From Nitrospirota bacterium (GTDB lineage Bacteria; Nitrospirota; Nitrospiria; SBBL01; JAADHI01): a DNA stretch of 51,504 nt. Location of the stretch: contig JAJDBW010000014.1 of the NCBI GenBank assembly GCA_029261155.1, positions 1-51,504 of the forward strand. The letters run 5' to 3'. Position 1 is the first letter of the stretch. Each line of letters begins with the position of its first letter. Positions 24,973 to 34,543 of this stretch are shown here, one piece after another. The notes beneath the pieces were generated by a model. It was not told where the DNA came from, made no database searches, and was given only the letters and a program-made list of their open reading frames with translations. The translations under genes and the position numbers were made by a program.

Positions 24973-27900
24973 ATGACAATAACATCACCTCCACAAATAA
25001 AGTCGGATTCCTTTCCACTCGGAATCGATCCTTTCTCTTATCGCGATCTTTACCGACCCGCGCGTCTTGAGGCCCTATACATGGCCTTCGAACAGCAGCT
25101 CCAAGAGCACGACCCAGACTTATTTATACATTTTTGCGCGTATCAAAAATCGCAAACACAAATATTAAACCCACCCGATGAATCCGAATTGCTTATTCGG
25201 GTTGCCAGGCATCTGAGTGCTTTTATCGCCCAACTCTTTCATGTTGAACCGGAACGTGCTGAATTAATAAAAAGCATTCAATCCCAGAAACCGATTTTTA
25301 GATTTAAAAAAGAATTCGTTCAAAAACGTGTCCTTAAATACGAAACGACAGCCCCCCTCTCCAACCAAGCAGTTCAAAATCTGGAACATAGAGTCTGTCA
25401 AGTCATTAAAGCGCTACAAGGACAGAGTCCAGGTAACCAAGATCAAGAAACCCTTTGGGCGACCGCCATTTGTAAACTCCTTGATGCGGAGAAAGCAATT
25501 GACTTATATCTGAAACGGAAGGAGCCTTTTCCCGAAGGGGTAGGAGAAACGCTTTCCCGGCTTCAAAGCCATTTGGGTGAGTCGCAAAAAAACATTATAG
25601 ATTTAGGCGGCATGAACCCCGCCGCATTAGAGGCGGTGCAGAAAGAATTGGCGGCATTCACTCAATATTTCCACGCCCTGCTCCATAATCCAGAGGACAC
25701 GACACTCAAGGAATGGAGCGCTTTCCATTTCCCGAAAAAAATCGATTTCATGCATCTCGTCGAGAACGAACGGCCCAGCACGGAGAGGCCCGAATGGATG
25801 GTCGGCCCCGAGACGCGACTTCGCCGGCGCGACGGCTTCCAACTCACCGACCGACGTTATTCCGAAAAACAGGTCTTGGACGAGATCGACTACTGCGTGA
25901 TTTGCCACCCGCGAGAAAAAGACAGCTGCCGCATCGGCATTCACAAAAAGAAATCCCTCGAGATCGAAAAAAACCCGCTGGGCATCGACCTCAACGGTTG
26001 CCCACTGGATGAAAGAATTTCAGAGATGCACGTCCTTCAAGGCGAAGGCGACGCCATCGCGGCATTGGCGATGATTATCTTAGACAACCCCATGGTCCCA
26101 GCCACCGGCCATCGAATCTGCAACGACTGCATGAAGGGCTGCATTTATCAAAAACAAGAACCGGTGAATATTCCGCAAGCCGAAACCCGCATCCTGACGG
26201 ATGTCTTAGACCTTCCCTATGGCTTCGAGATTTACAGCCTCCTCTGCCGATGGAACCCGCTCAATCGGAAACGGCCCTATGCCCTCCCCTACAACGGGAA
26301 AAAGGTCTTGGTCGTTGGAATGGGTCCGGCGGGGTTTACCCTCGCCCATTTTCTATTGAACGAAGGCTTCGGCGTCATCGGTATCGATGGCTTAAAAATC
26401 GAGCCGCTTCCAAAAGCACTTGTGGGAGATGCATCTACGACGCCACAGCCTGTAAAAGACATCTCGACCCTCTATCATGAACTCGACCAACGGGTATTGT
26501 CGGGATTCGGCGGCGTGGCCGAATATGGCATCACCGTGCGTTGGGATAAAAATTTTCTCGATCTCATTCACCTTTGCTTGGCTCGGCGCAATCACTTTCA
26601 GGTCTACGGCGGCATCCGCTTTGGCGGGACACTCACTGTCGAGGACGCCTGGGCGCTCGGCTTTGATCACATCGCCATCGCGGCGGGCGCGGGCAAGCCG
26701 ACGATTTTGGATATGAAAAACAATCTCATCAAAGGCATCCGCAAGGCCAGCGATTTTTTAATGGCCCTGCAACTGACCGGCGCCTTCAAGAAATCGTCTC
26801 TGGCAAACCTGCAACTTCGTCTTCCGGCCCTTGTGATTGGCGGCGGTCTTACCGCCATCGACACCGCAACCGAGGCAATGGCCTACTACCCCGTGCAGGT
26901 CGAAAAAACCTTGTCGCAATTCGAGGCCCTCTGCGCCCACAGTGGCGAAGACAAGCTGCTCTCGATATTTGACGAAGAAGAAAAAGGAATCCTTCAGGAA
27001 TATTTAGCGCATGGGCGGGATATTCGAGCGGAGCGAACCCGCGCGGAAGCCTCAGACGAAGCGCCAAATTTTATCCCCTTGCTTCGCGCCTGGGGTGGCG
27101 TCTCCATCGTTTACCGAAGAGAGATCGAAGACTCTCCAGCCTATCGCCTCAACCACGAAGAGATTATAAAATCCTTGGAGGAAGGCATTGACTACTACGA
27201 AACCCTTAGTCCCATCGAAGCGATTCCCGACCGTTTCGGGGCCGTCGCTGGCGTCCGATTCGAAAAACAACAATTGAAGGATGGCGATTTGATCGGCTCG
27301 GGCGACTATTTGGATCTGCCCGCCAAGGCCGTTATGGTCGCTGCGGGAACCACGCCGAATGTCATCTACGAAAAAGAACACCCCGGAACCTTTCAAATGG
27401 ACGGACGGAAAAAATTCTTTAAACGCTATCAGCCCAATTGGGAGAGCGCGGATGCACCCAGGCTTGAGGCCTCCGACAATTGGACCACGCCCGCAGTTTT
27501 CACCTCGTATCAAAAAGACGGAAAGTTTATTTCCTACTACGGCGACAATCATCCCATCTATGCGGGGAATGTGGTTAAGGCCATGGCCTCGGCGAAAGAC
27601 GGTTATCCCGACATCGTCCGGCTTTTTGAATCGGAACTTGCAGCCCTTTCATCGAAGGATCAAGCAAAACGCGATGCGGCCTTTTCATCCTTTTCAAATT
27701 CCCTCAATGAAGCGCTTCATGCAAGCGTCGTCGATGTGGTCCGCCTCACGCCGACCATTATCGAAATCATCGTGAAGGCCCCCATGCAGGCGCGGCAGTT
27801 CCGGCCCGGCCAGTTTTATCGTCTGCAAAGCTATGAAACCGGCGCTAAAATGATTGAAGGATATTCCCTGCATACGGAAGGGATCGCGCTCACCGGGGCC

Positions 27901-28692
27901 TGGGTTGATCCAGAAAAAGGTCTCCTTTCGCTCATCACCTTGGAAATGGGGGTCAGCTCCCGACTCTGCGCGGCATTGAAACCGGGCGATCCGGTTGTGG
28001 TGATGGGGCCGACCGGCGCGCCGACGGAGATTCCGACGGGAGAAACGGTTCTCCTTGCCGGAGGCGGACTCGGCAATGCCGTCCTTTTTTCCATTGGCAA
28101 GGTCATGCGTGCGGCGGGCAACAAAGTCATCTATTTTGCAGGCTATAAAAAACCGGAGGACGTTTATAAAGTTGAGGAAATTGAAGCGGCTTCGGATTTG
28201 ATTGTGTGGAGCGTCGATGCCGGTGCGCCCATTCAACCGGGACGTCCCCAGGATAAAAACTTCGTCGGCAATATTGTCGAGGCCATGGTGGCCTATGCCG
28301 GAGGCAAGTTGGGCGACACCCCGCTCTTACTTCAGGATGTCGACCGGATCATCGCCATTGGTTCCGATCGCATGATGAATGGCGTAAAAATGGCGCGACA
28401 TGGTGTCCTCTCACCTTATTTAAAACCGGGCCACATTGCCATTGGCAGTATCAACTCGCCCATGCAATGCATGATGAAGGAGGTCTGCGCCCAATGCCTG
28501 CAAAAGCACGTCGATCCGATTACAGGCAAAGAAAGCTGGCCGGTCTTTTCTTGCTTTAATCAGGACCAAGCCCTCGACGAAGTCGATTTCAAAAATCTAA
28601 ACGACCGCTTAAAACAAAATTCTGTCCAGGAAAAATTAACAAATAAGACCTTGGATTTATTGATGAAGAAAGAAAATATCATGCGTGTTTAA
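24973..28692 (+). CDS. NfnAB-like fused flavin/iron-sulfur pyridine-nucleotide oxidoreductase
   Basis: A 1239-residue single chain. Residues 1-300 are a helical region of no recognised family. Cysteines 308, 311, 319, 343, 383, 386 and 390 match the [4Fe-4S] region of glutamate synthase small-subunit-like (GltD/NfnL) proteins. A Rossmann FAD site VVGMGPAG begins at 447, and a second nucleotide-binding segment VIGGGLTAID follows near 615. The C-terminal part (about 900-1195) is a PyrK/FNR-type module with RQFRPGQFYRLQ, LLAGGGLGNA and [2Fe-2S]-type cysteines 1166, 1172, 1175 and 1194. NfnAB normally splits these over two subunits and bifurcates electrons among NADH, NADPH and ferredoxin. Whether this protein bifurcates is unknown. 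Confidence 0.85.
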   Translation: MTITSPPQIKSDSFPLGIDPFSYRDLYRPARLEALYMAFEQQLQEHDPDLFIHFCAYQKSQTQILNPPDESELLIRVARHLSAFIAQLFHVEPERAELIKSIQSQKPIFRFKKEFVQKRVLKYETTAPLSNQAVQNLEHRVCQVIKALQGQSPGNQDQETLWATAICKLLDAEKAIDLYLKRKEPFPEGVGETLSRLQSHLGESQKNIIDLGGMNPAALEAVQKELAAFTQYFHALLHNPEDTTLKEWSAFHFPKKIDFMHLVENERPSTERPEWMVGPETRLRRRDGFQLTDRRYSEKQVLDEIDYCVICHPREKDSCRIGIHKKKSLEIEKNPLGIDLNGCPLDERISEMHVLQGEGDAIAALAMIILDNPMVPATGHRICNDCMKGCIYQKQEPVNIPQAETRILTDVLDLPYGFEIYSLLCRWNPLNRKRPYALPYNGKKVLVVGMGPAGFTLAHFLLNEGFGVIGIDGLKIEPLPKALVGDASTTPQPVKDISTLYHELDQRVLSGFGGVAEYGITVRWDKNFLDLIHLCLARRNHFQVYGGIRFGGTLTVEDAWALGFDHIAIAAGAGKPTILDMKNNLIKGIRKASDFLMALQLTGAFKKSSLANLQLRLPALVIGGGLTAIDTATEAMAYYPVQVEKTLSQFEALCAHSGEDKLLSIFDEEEKGILQEYLAHGRDIRAERTRAEASDEAPNFIPLLRAWGGVSIVYRREIEDSPAYRLNHEEIIKSLEEGIDYYETLSPIEAIPDRFGAVAGVRFEKQQLKDGDLIGSGDYLDLPAKAVMVAAGTTPNVIYEKEHPGTFQMDGRKKFFKRYQPNWESADAPRLEASDNWTTPAVFTSYQKDGKFISYYGDNHPIYAGNVVKAMASAKDGYPDIVRLFESELAALSSKDQAKRDAAFSSFSNSLNEALHASVVDVVRLTPTIIEIIVKAPMQARQFRPGQFYRLQSYETGAKMIEGYSLHTEGIALTGAWVDPEKGLLSLITLEMGVSSRLCAALKPGDPVVVMGPTGAPTEIPTGETVLLAGGGLGNAVLFSIGKVMRAAGNKVIYFAGYKKPEDVYKVEEIEAASDLIVWSVDAGAPIQPGRPQDKNFVGNIVEAMVAYAGGKLGDTPLLLQDVDRIIAIGSDRMMNGVKMARHGVLSPYLKPGHIAIGSINSPMQCMMKEVCAQCLQKHVDPITGKESWPVFSCFNQDQALDEVDFKNLNDRLKQNSVQEKLTNKTLDLLMKKENIMRV

Positions 28693-28744
28693 GAAGGCAT
28701 TTGAAATAATGAGGGCTTGCAAACGGAAAGTATTAGGCTGGGGA

Positions 28745-29170
28745 TCACCCTTGCTTTTCTTTGATCTGAAGAAACGCTTCTAAAATGTCTTGTACTTTCT
28801 CGGCCTCTTCGAGATCACCTTCTTTGAGCAATTGCTGCCGAGTAGACGAGAGTTCGTCTTCCACGAACTTCTCACTTAAATGCTCAAAGGAAGCAAGCTC
28901 AAGGAGTTCATGGAAATAACGCTTGCCTATTTTAGCTTTAAATCGCTCTTCCGGCGTTTTAAGATAGGCTCCGAACACCTCCCGAAGCGTCCGAAGGTTT
29001 CTTTCTTCCAGATGATCTTCCGCTCTTTTATATTCGGTTAAAACCACATCCGAAACAAATTCGCGCTTCAGGCCCTTGCCGTAGACGATGGCAATGGCAT
29101 CGTAATAATCCTGCCTTGCGATCTTATCTTTGAAGCGCTCCTCCGGCGTTTTTGAACTAAAAAACCCCAT
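28745..29170 (-). CDS. hypothetical protein made of two tandem ~70-residue repeats
   Basis: A 141-residue highly charged helical protein, no signal or membrane segment. It has an internal duplication: KTPEERFKDKIARQDYYDAI (about 7-26) recurs as KTPEERFKAKIGKRYFHELL (about 71-90), each followed by a FV-D/E-V/E-L-rich helix. The start at 29170 follows GGAGCGAGG. I do not recognise the family. A perfect hairpin stands in its leader at 29198-29235. It lies between the converging oxidoreductase gene and the upstream CBS gene on the same strand. Confidence 0.75.
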   Translation of the reverse strand: MGFFSSKTPEERFKDKIARQDYYDAIAIVYGKGLKREFVSDVVLTEYKRAEDHLEERNLRTLREVFGAYLKTPEERFKAKIGKRYFHELLELASFEHLSEKFVEDELSSTRQQLLKEGDLEEAEKVQDILEAFLQIKEKQG

Positions 29171-29197
29171 CGCCTCGCTCCACGCAGATAAGCTTCT

Positions 29198-29235
29198 CGA
29201 AGGGTGCCCTGCCTTCCTTTGGAGGGCACCCTTCG
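29198..29235. terminator. 13-bp perfect stem-loop between the CBS gene and the tandem-repeat gene
   Basis: CGAAGGGTGCCCT (29198-29210) and AGGGCACCCTTCG (29223-29235) form a perfect stem with a 12-base loop. The short TTTT follows on the plus side only. On the minus strand, where both flanking genes lie, it would act as a stem without U-tract. It may therefore be a weak terminator, a processing site or a leader structure of the 141-aa gene. Confidence 0.6.
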
Positions 29236-29296
29236 TTTTCGAACATCAAGGTCAGTCAGGCGAGCTCCGCCTAGCGAAGGCAAAGCTGATTATAAA

Positions 29297-29749
29297 TTAC
29301 ATCCACCAAGGAATATCGCCGGTCTCAGATTGGAGATAGCCTTTTAATACGTCCGTTCTCGAAACCACGCCGATGACGGTTCCATCGGGGTCCACAACCG
29401 GAACGCGAATAAAATGTTTTTCCTCCAAGGTCTTCATCACTTCGTCCGCCGAGGCTTTTTCATCGACGCAAACCGGCTTTGTAGTCATCACCTCTTTTGC
29501 GGTCACCTTACTCAGATCTTTACCCGCACGGAGGGATTTAAGAATATCGAACTCGCTGATAATCCCAACAAGATGTCTCTTTTCATCGACGACAGGGAGG
29601 CTGCCAAATCGTCCTGTCGTAATCGCGACGGCAACCCTATCGGCCATTGATCCTTGGAAGCAAGTGGTCACCTGCGATTCCATGAAATGTCCAGCGGTCA
29701 GTGTATTAAACGCAGTCTTTCCTGTAAGGTAGTCGACCCGTCGCCCCAT
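29297..29749 (-). CDS. tandem CBS-domain protein
   Basis: The start at 29749 (MGRRVDYLTGK) is preferred: AAAGGAGGT stands six bases upstream. An in-frame start at 29812 adds a basic leader with no support. The 150-residue product is two CBS domains (about 18-72 and 82-142) with the usual LPVVDEKRHLVGIISEFDIL and VPVVDPDGTVIGVVSRTDVL strands. Stand-alone CBS pairs bind adenine nucleotides and act as energy or redox-linked regulators. No partner enzyme is fused or obvious nearby. It ends in IPWWM, an unusual aromatic C-terminus. Confidence 0.9.
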   Translation of the reverse strand: MGRRVDYLTGKTAFNTLTAGHFMESQVTTCFQGSMADRVAVAITTGRFGSLPVVDEKRHLVGIISEFDILKSLRAGKDLSKVTAKEVMTTKPVCVDEKASADEVMKTLEEKHFIRVPVVDPDGTVIGVVSRTDVLKGYLQSETGDIPWWM

Positions 29750-30036
29750 GATGATACCTCCTTTTTTATTGTGATTTTTCTTCCCTTCCTCCCTACACCT
29801 TTGAAGACTCATCCTCTCTCTAACGTGCCTTCTTTAAGCTGTATGCCTTTTGGGTTAAAAAATCAATCCATATCATTAGAAGGTTTTTTCTCTCACGCAA
29901 AGCCTTAAGAGGTTCTGTTTGTAGAATGCCTTCCCTTAGAAAATCGAGCGTCACAGACTTTCTGTGTCCGTAAGAGCACCAGTATGCCTCGACGCATAGA
30001 GGCGTGAGCTGGGACATCAGGAAGGTCAGATCGGAA

Positions 30037-30060
30037 AAGGTCCTGTAACACCAAGACCTT
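30037..30060 (-). terminator. probable terminator hairpin at the end of the HugZ-like gene
   Basis: AAGGTCCTG (30037-30045) pairs with CAAGACCTT (30052-30060) with one mismatch and a six-base loop, overlapping the stop codon of the leftward gene. T-runs flank both sides (ATTTTTT on plus, TTTT on minus), so it could work in both directions. Confidence 0.55.
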
Positions 30061-30577
30061 ATTTTTTAGGTTTTTGGGCTGGCCCGATCGGGCTCAAATG
30101 CCCCGCAGGAAAATCGATCGTATACGCTTCTCCAAAACCCACTGTGTACTGTCCACTTTCGGGATGCAAGGCGAACAAGTGAAAATCGGGCAATCCGCGC
30201 AAAACGCCCACGACCTCTCCGAACTGTTCCGCCATGGCATCGAGCCGTCGATGATAATGTTTATCGGAGCGCTCGACTTCCTCGACACGGCAGCGAAAGA
30301 CGGCCCGTTCTCTTGCAAACAAATTTTCGGATTCAGACTCCGGCCGAATGAAGAGGATGGCGGCCTGTGGGTGGTGCATCAGGTTCACGGTATGGCGGGC
30401 CAATTCGCTGATGAAGATATAGAATATCCCTTTTTCGTCCCGCACAAAAGGGGCATAACTAATCTCAGGATGCTTGTCCACGGAAACGGTCGAAAGCAAG
30501 AGTGTTTTTTTGGAGGCGATTAGATCACGAAGCCCCACCGCCAGGTGTGCTAAGTTTTCCGTCTCCGAATCAGGCAT
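30059..30577 (-). CDS. HugZ-like pyridoxamine-phosphate-oxidase-fold protein
   Basis: A 172-residue split-barrel flavin/heme-binding type protein. Motifs: LLSTVSVDKHPEISYAPFV at about 27-45, a FYIFISELARHTVNL segment, FRCRVEEVER, and the C-terminal GFGEAYTID that characterises HugZ-type haem-utilisation proteins of the PNPOx superfamily. It has the length of the short HugZ group without the extra C-terminal DUF2470 domain. Its function here, whether haem degradation or flavin redox, cannot be settled. It is a single gene ending in a hairpin. Confidence 0.85.
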   Translation of the reverse strand: MPDSETENLAHLAVGLRDLIASKKTLLLSTVSVDKHPEISYAPFVRDEKGIFYIFISELARHTVNLMHHPQAAILFIRPESESENLFARERAVFRCRVEEVERSDKHYHRRLDAMAEQFGEVVGVLRGLPDFHLFALHPESGQYTVGFGEAYTIDFPAGHLSPIGPAQKPKK

Positions 30578-30666
30578 GCCAAATACTCCCTATCATGGCT
30601 TTTGGGGGTTCAATTTTTCACATCGTGTATTTCTTTTGTAAAATGTGATGTAGGAGGTCATGGATC

Positions 30667-33600
30667 TTAACTCCCCTCTTGCATTGCCTCTTTTATTTTT
30701 TGAGCCAGACCAGAGAGACTGAAAGGCTTTTGAATGAAATGAATCGTTTCGGTAGGCGATGCGCGATTCAAAACAATATTGGAAGTATAACCAGACATGT
30801 AAAGGACTTTAATATTTGGAAGACCTTCTGAAATTTTATTTTTTAACTCCGTTCCAGACATCTCTGGCATCACGACATCAGTAAGTAAGAGATCCAAGTG
30901 TGTACCTTCGTCCGCGCAATAAGATTGCGCTTGCTTTGCGCTATTAGCCGCCCACACCTTATAACCTAATTTTTTCAACATCGCTTCTGTCATACCGCGA
31001 ACCAATTCATCGTCTTCAACCAATAGGATTGTACCCCGACCCGGCACGAAGGGAGTGGCTCGAGATTCCGTCTTTATTTCGAACGATTTTTCAATTTTCG
31101 GAAAATAAATATTTAAGGTTGTGCCCTGTTCTGGCGCACTAACGACTCCAATCAGCCCCTCCGCTTGACTCACCGCCCCATAGACCATGGCCAAACCCAA
31201 ACCCGTCCCTTTATCCATTTCCTTGGTCGTAAAAAAGGGCTCGAAAATTTGAGATAAAGTCTCTTTGTCCATTCCGATTCCATTGTCGCGAACACACAAG
31301 TGGACATAATGACCTGGCTTGAATCCGTAATGTGCACGACAGTCTTCCTCGTTCAGTACCACATTCGCTGTTTCAATATGGAAAATTCCACCTTGAGGCA
31401 TTGCATCTCGTGCATTGACAGCCAAATTGATAATAATCTGATCGATCTGGGACGCATCACAGAAAATCTTCCAAAGGGTGTCTCCCGAATGGAATCGCAA
31501 TTCGATGTCTTCACCAATTAAATGGGACAGTGTATTTTGGATATCCTGAATACGATCATTAAGATCCAAGACCTGAGGGTTTACGATTTGTTTTCTAGAA
31601 AAAGCAAGCAGATGCTCCGTTGTGTTTTTCGAACGATCGGCCGCTTTTTCGATCTCGATCAGACTACCCAAAATCGGATCGTCTGGCGACACTTGACCTC
31701 GAATCAATTCGGAATAGCCTAGAATCACGCTGAGCATATTATTAAAATCGTGAGCGACGCCCCCGGCCAAGCGGCCAATGGACTCCATCTTTTGGGCTTG
31801 GCGTAATTGAAGTTCTAGTTTTGCTTTTTCTTCTTCCGACCGTTTGTGTTCGGTAACGTCATTGCCAAAAGAAATGGTCGCAACGACCTGACCGTTTACT
31901 TCGATGGGGTTATTCTCCCAGATAATGTGACGTTCTTCACCCGATTTAGTCAGGATGAGATTTTCGTATGTCCTGGGAACACCGCCCGCCAATAAACGCG
32001 TAAATTCAATATAAACGTCTGGATAACGGTCTTTAGGAACCAAGGTCTCGAACCAGTTTTTTCCGGCCATTTCTGCGGCGCTGTAACCGGTCACTTTCTC
32101 GGCAGTTTCGTTGAAGATATCAATCCTTCCCTCATGATCCATGCTGAGGATCATGACATTGGCCGTTCGAATTAAATTCTCAGAAAATTCTTTGGCCTGC
32201 CTCAGTTCCTCTTCAATTTGCTTTTGCTCACTAATATCACGGGAAACGCCATAGAGGCCAAATACTTTGCCTTCTTCATCGCACAAGGGCCCTTTTGTGG
32301 TTAGGAAAGTCCGATTTTCACCCTCGGTTTTCGGCACTGTTTCTTCAAACGTAACCGTTAGGCCCTTATCCAGAATTTCGCGGTCTTTATCTCGAAAAGC
32401 CTCAGCGAGAGCTTGAGGAAAAATAGAGAAATCGTCTCGACCGAGTACGTCGGCAGGGGACTTTCCAATCACCTTTCCGGCGGCAGTATTGAATAGCCCA
32501 TAATGCCCCTCCAGATCTTTCGCAAAGACGGCATCAGGCGTATTCTCTATAATCGCCTGTAAATAACTACGATGCTTGCTCAAGGCCATTTCCATCTCTT
32601 TTCGGCCTGTGATGTCAATATGAGAACCCATCAAACGGATTGGCTTTCCTCCTTTATCGTAAAGAAGGGACCCTTGCGACAAGATCCAGCGGTACGACCC
32701 GTCTCGGTGTTTGAAACGAAATTCTTCCTCATATTTTGGTTGTGGATCGTCGACGAAAGTCCGCGCCCGATTCAACATTCGCTCGCGATCCTCTGGATGT
32801 AATCGGGATTCCCATTCGTAAAAAGTATCCGTAATTTCACCCACAGCATAGCCAATTTGACTTTTCCATTCCGGTGAATAGTGCACTCGATTCGTGCCAA
32901 TTTCCCAGTCCCAGAGGCCAACATTTGCAGCATCAATTGCGAGCCGTAAGCGCTCCTCGCTCTCACGAAGTGCACCTTCCGCTTGCTTTCGCTGAGTGAT
33001 GTCGGTCACAAAACCTTCGAGGGCACTCAAAACACCTGCCTCCGAAAAGATACCGAGGCCTTGCTCCCAAATCCACTTCACATCACCCTGCACGGTCAGA
33101 ATTCGGTAGACAAGTTGGAAAGGACGACGCGCTTCCAAGGCCGCTTGTACCTGTGCCCAAACGGTTTCCCGATCATCCGGAAAAATCACATCCTGGCCAA
33201 AAGAGACACGTCCTTCTAGAAAGTCTGAAGGCGAATACCCTGTCAATTCAAGAACCCCGTCGCTAATAAACTCCATGCTCCAATTTTCATCGTTTCGGCA
33301 GCGATAAACAACGCCCGGCAAATTGTTAAGCAAGGTCGTCTGGAATCGTTGATGCTCCCGCAACGTGGTCTCCGCGCGTTTACGCTCGCTAATATCCTCG
33401 ACAATCGCCAAGTGATAATCGGGCGCCGAACCCTGAAACCATAGAGGCATAACCGTAAGTCGAACGAAGACTTCTATACCATTCTTGTGGATATACCTTT
33501 TTTCCATCTGAAAGGTCTCAAGCGCGCCCGCCCGTAACTGGGCCATATTCTTCAGATCTTCTTCCAGATCGTCGGGATGGGTAATGGATTGAAAATCCAA

Positions 33601-34521
33601 GTGCAGCATTTCTTCAGCGCTATAGCCCACCATGTCGCAATAGTATTGATTAATACGCGTATAGGCACCGGTATGGCTGTTTATCTCCGCTACACCCACT
33701 GCGGATTGATCAAACAAGGCACTATAGAAACGATCACTTTTTCGTAAGGCATCCTCAACCCGTTTTTGTTCGGTGATATCACGGACAACGACAGAAGCGG
33801 CCGAGATCCGCCCATCTTCGTCACGGAGTGGATCGAAGCGAATATCCATAAATCTCAGATCCAGGTTCCTGGGCTTCATCCACATTTGATAACGCACCCG
33901 TTCCCCCTGAAAACACTGATCTAGTTTCGGTTTGAGGGATTGCTGAAACACCTCTTCTCCCAATAAGTTGGCCACCGATTTTCCAACAATTTCTCCCCGT
34001 GTTTTTCCAAAAACGGAAAGATAGGTTTCATTGACCGCTTGATAAACATAGTTCCGATCCAAAAATGACATGAAATCGCTAGAAACCGAAACGATTTGTT
34101 CGTATTTTTTCAAGGCCTTTTCTTCATGCTTCCGCTTACTGATATCTCGGGCAAAGGCCACATGGAACTCCGACTTAGCGTACCAAAAATGTTTCGCATC
34201 AATCTCTACGGGGAAAAAACTGCCATCCTTACGTCGATGAAACGTTTCGAGCTGAAAGGTATTCACCGATTCGCCTTGCCCTTCGTTTTCCCATATCGCG
34301 TCCCATTTTTCCATGGGGTAGGCCGGATCGATATCCGAAAGATGTAATGCCATTAATTCTTCTCGCGTATAGCCCAATGAACGGCAGGCCTGGTTATTCA
34401 CATAGGTAAAGCCCGCATTCCGATTCATCCAAAATACAGCAATTGGCGCTTCGTCAATTGTAAAGTGGAACATCTTCAGGAACGATTCATTCAATTCGTT
34501 ATCTTCACGATTCATGATCAT
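30667..34521 (-). CDS. seven-PAS hybrid histidine kinase with C-terminal receiver
   Basis: A 1284-residue soluble kinase. Seven consecutive PAS/PAC units (about 12-130, 133-255, 258-380, 385-505, 515-640, 645-765, 775-895) end in phrases such as DISKRKHEE, VVRDITEQKR and HIDITGRKE. The HisKA domain has phospho-acceptor His924 in GGVAHDFNNML, followed by ATPase boxes (NLAVNARDAMPQGG, GIGMDKETLSQIFEPFFTTK, GTGLGLAMVYG) and a receiver (about 1160-1284) with phospho-Asp1215 (LLTDVVMP). No DNA-binding output exists, so phosphate must pass to another receiver, possibly the orphan one at 11.1 kb. The NFNN-type H-box is common in delta and Nitrospira-like lineages. The start MIMNRE has two possible ATGs. 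Confidence 0.94.
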   Translation of the reverse strand: MIMNREDNELNESFLKMFHFTIDEAPIAVFWMNRNAGFTYVNNQACRSLGYTREELMALHLSDIDPAYPMEKWDAIWENEGQGESVNTFQLETFHRRKDGSFFPVEIDAKHFWYAKSEFHVAFARDISKRKHEEKALKKYEQIVSVSSDFMSFLDRNYVYQAVNETYLSVFGKTRGEIVGKSVANLLGEEVFQQSLKPKLDQCFQGERVRYQMWMKPRNLDLRFMDIRFDPLRDEDGRISAASVVVRDITEQKRVEDALRKSDRFYSALFDQSAVGVAEINSHTGAYTRINQYYCDMVGYSAEEMLHLDFQSITHPDDLEEDLKNMAQLRAGALETFQMEKRYIHKNGIEVFVRLTVMPLWFQGSAPDYHLAIVEDISERKRAETTLREHQRFQTTLLNNLPGVVYRCRNDENWSMEFISDGVLELTGYSPSDFLEGRVSFGQDVIFPDDRETVWAQVQAALEARRPFQLVYRILTVQGDVKWIWEQGLGIFSEAGVLSALEGFVTDITQRKQAEGALRESEERLRLAIDAANVGLWDWEIGTNRVHYSPEWKSQIGYAVGEITDTFYEWESRLHPEDRERMLNRARTFVDDPQPKYEEEFRFKHRDGSYRWILSQGSLLYDKGGKPIRLMGSHIDITGRKEMEMALSKHRSYLQAIIENTPDAVFAKDLEGHYGLFNTAAGKVIGKSPADVLGRDDFSIFPQALAEAFRDKDREILDKGLTVTFEETVPKTEGENRTFLTTKGPLCDEEGKVFGLYGVSRDISEQKQIEEELRQAKEFSENLIRTANVMILSMDHEGRIDIFNETAEKVTGYSAAEMAGKNWFETLVPKDRYPDVYIEFTRLLAGGVPRTYENLILTKSGEERHIIWENNPIEVNGQVVATISFGNDVTEHKRSEEEKAKLELQLRQAQKMESIGRLAGGVAHDFNNMLSVILGYSELIRGQVSPDDPILGSLIEIEKAADRSKNTTEHLLAFSRKQIVNPQVLDLNDRIQDIQNTLSHLIGEDIELRFHSGDTLWKIFCDASQIDQIIINLAVNARDAMPQGGIFHIETANVVLNEEDCRAHYGFKPGHYVHLCVRDNGIGMDKETLSQIFEPFFTTKEMDKGTGLGLAMVYGAVSQAEGLIGVVSAPEQGTTLNIYFPKIEKSFEIKTESRATPFVPGRGTILLVEDDELVRGMTEAMLKKLGYKVWAANSAKQAQSYCADEGTHLDLLLTDVVMPEMSGTELKNKISEGLPNIKVLYMSGYTSNIVLNRASPTETIHFIQKPFSLSGLAQKIKEAMQEGS

Positions 34522-34543
34522 GCCCTATTATTGCAAAACGGAT

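Noticed and set aside
30610-30660. CRP/FNR-type operator (TCACAT ... ATGTGA) upstream of the HugZ-like gene
   Set aside because: The half-sites are in the opposite order to a CRP palindrome and too far apart.
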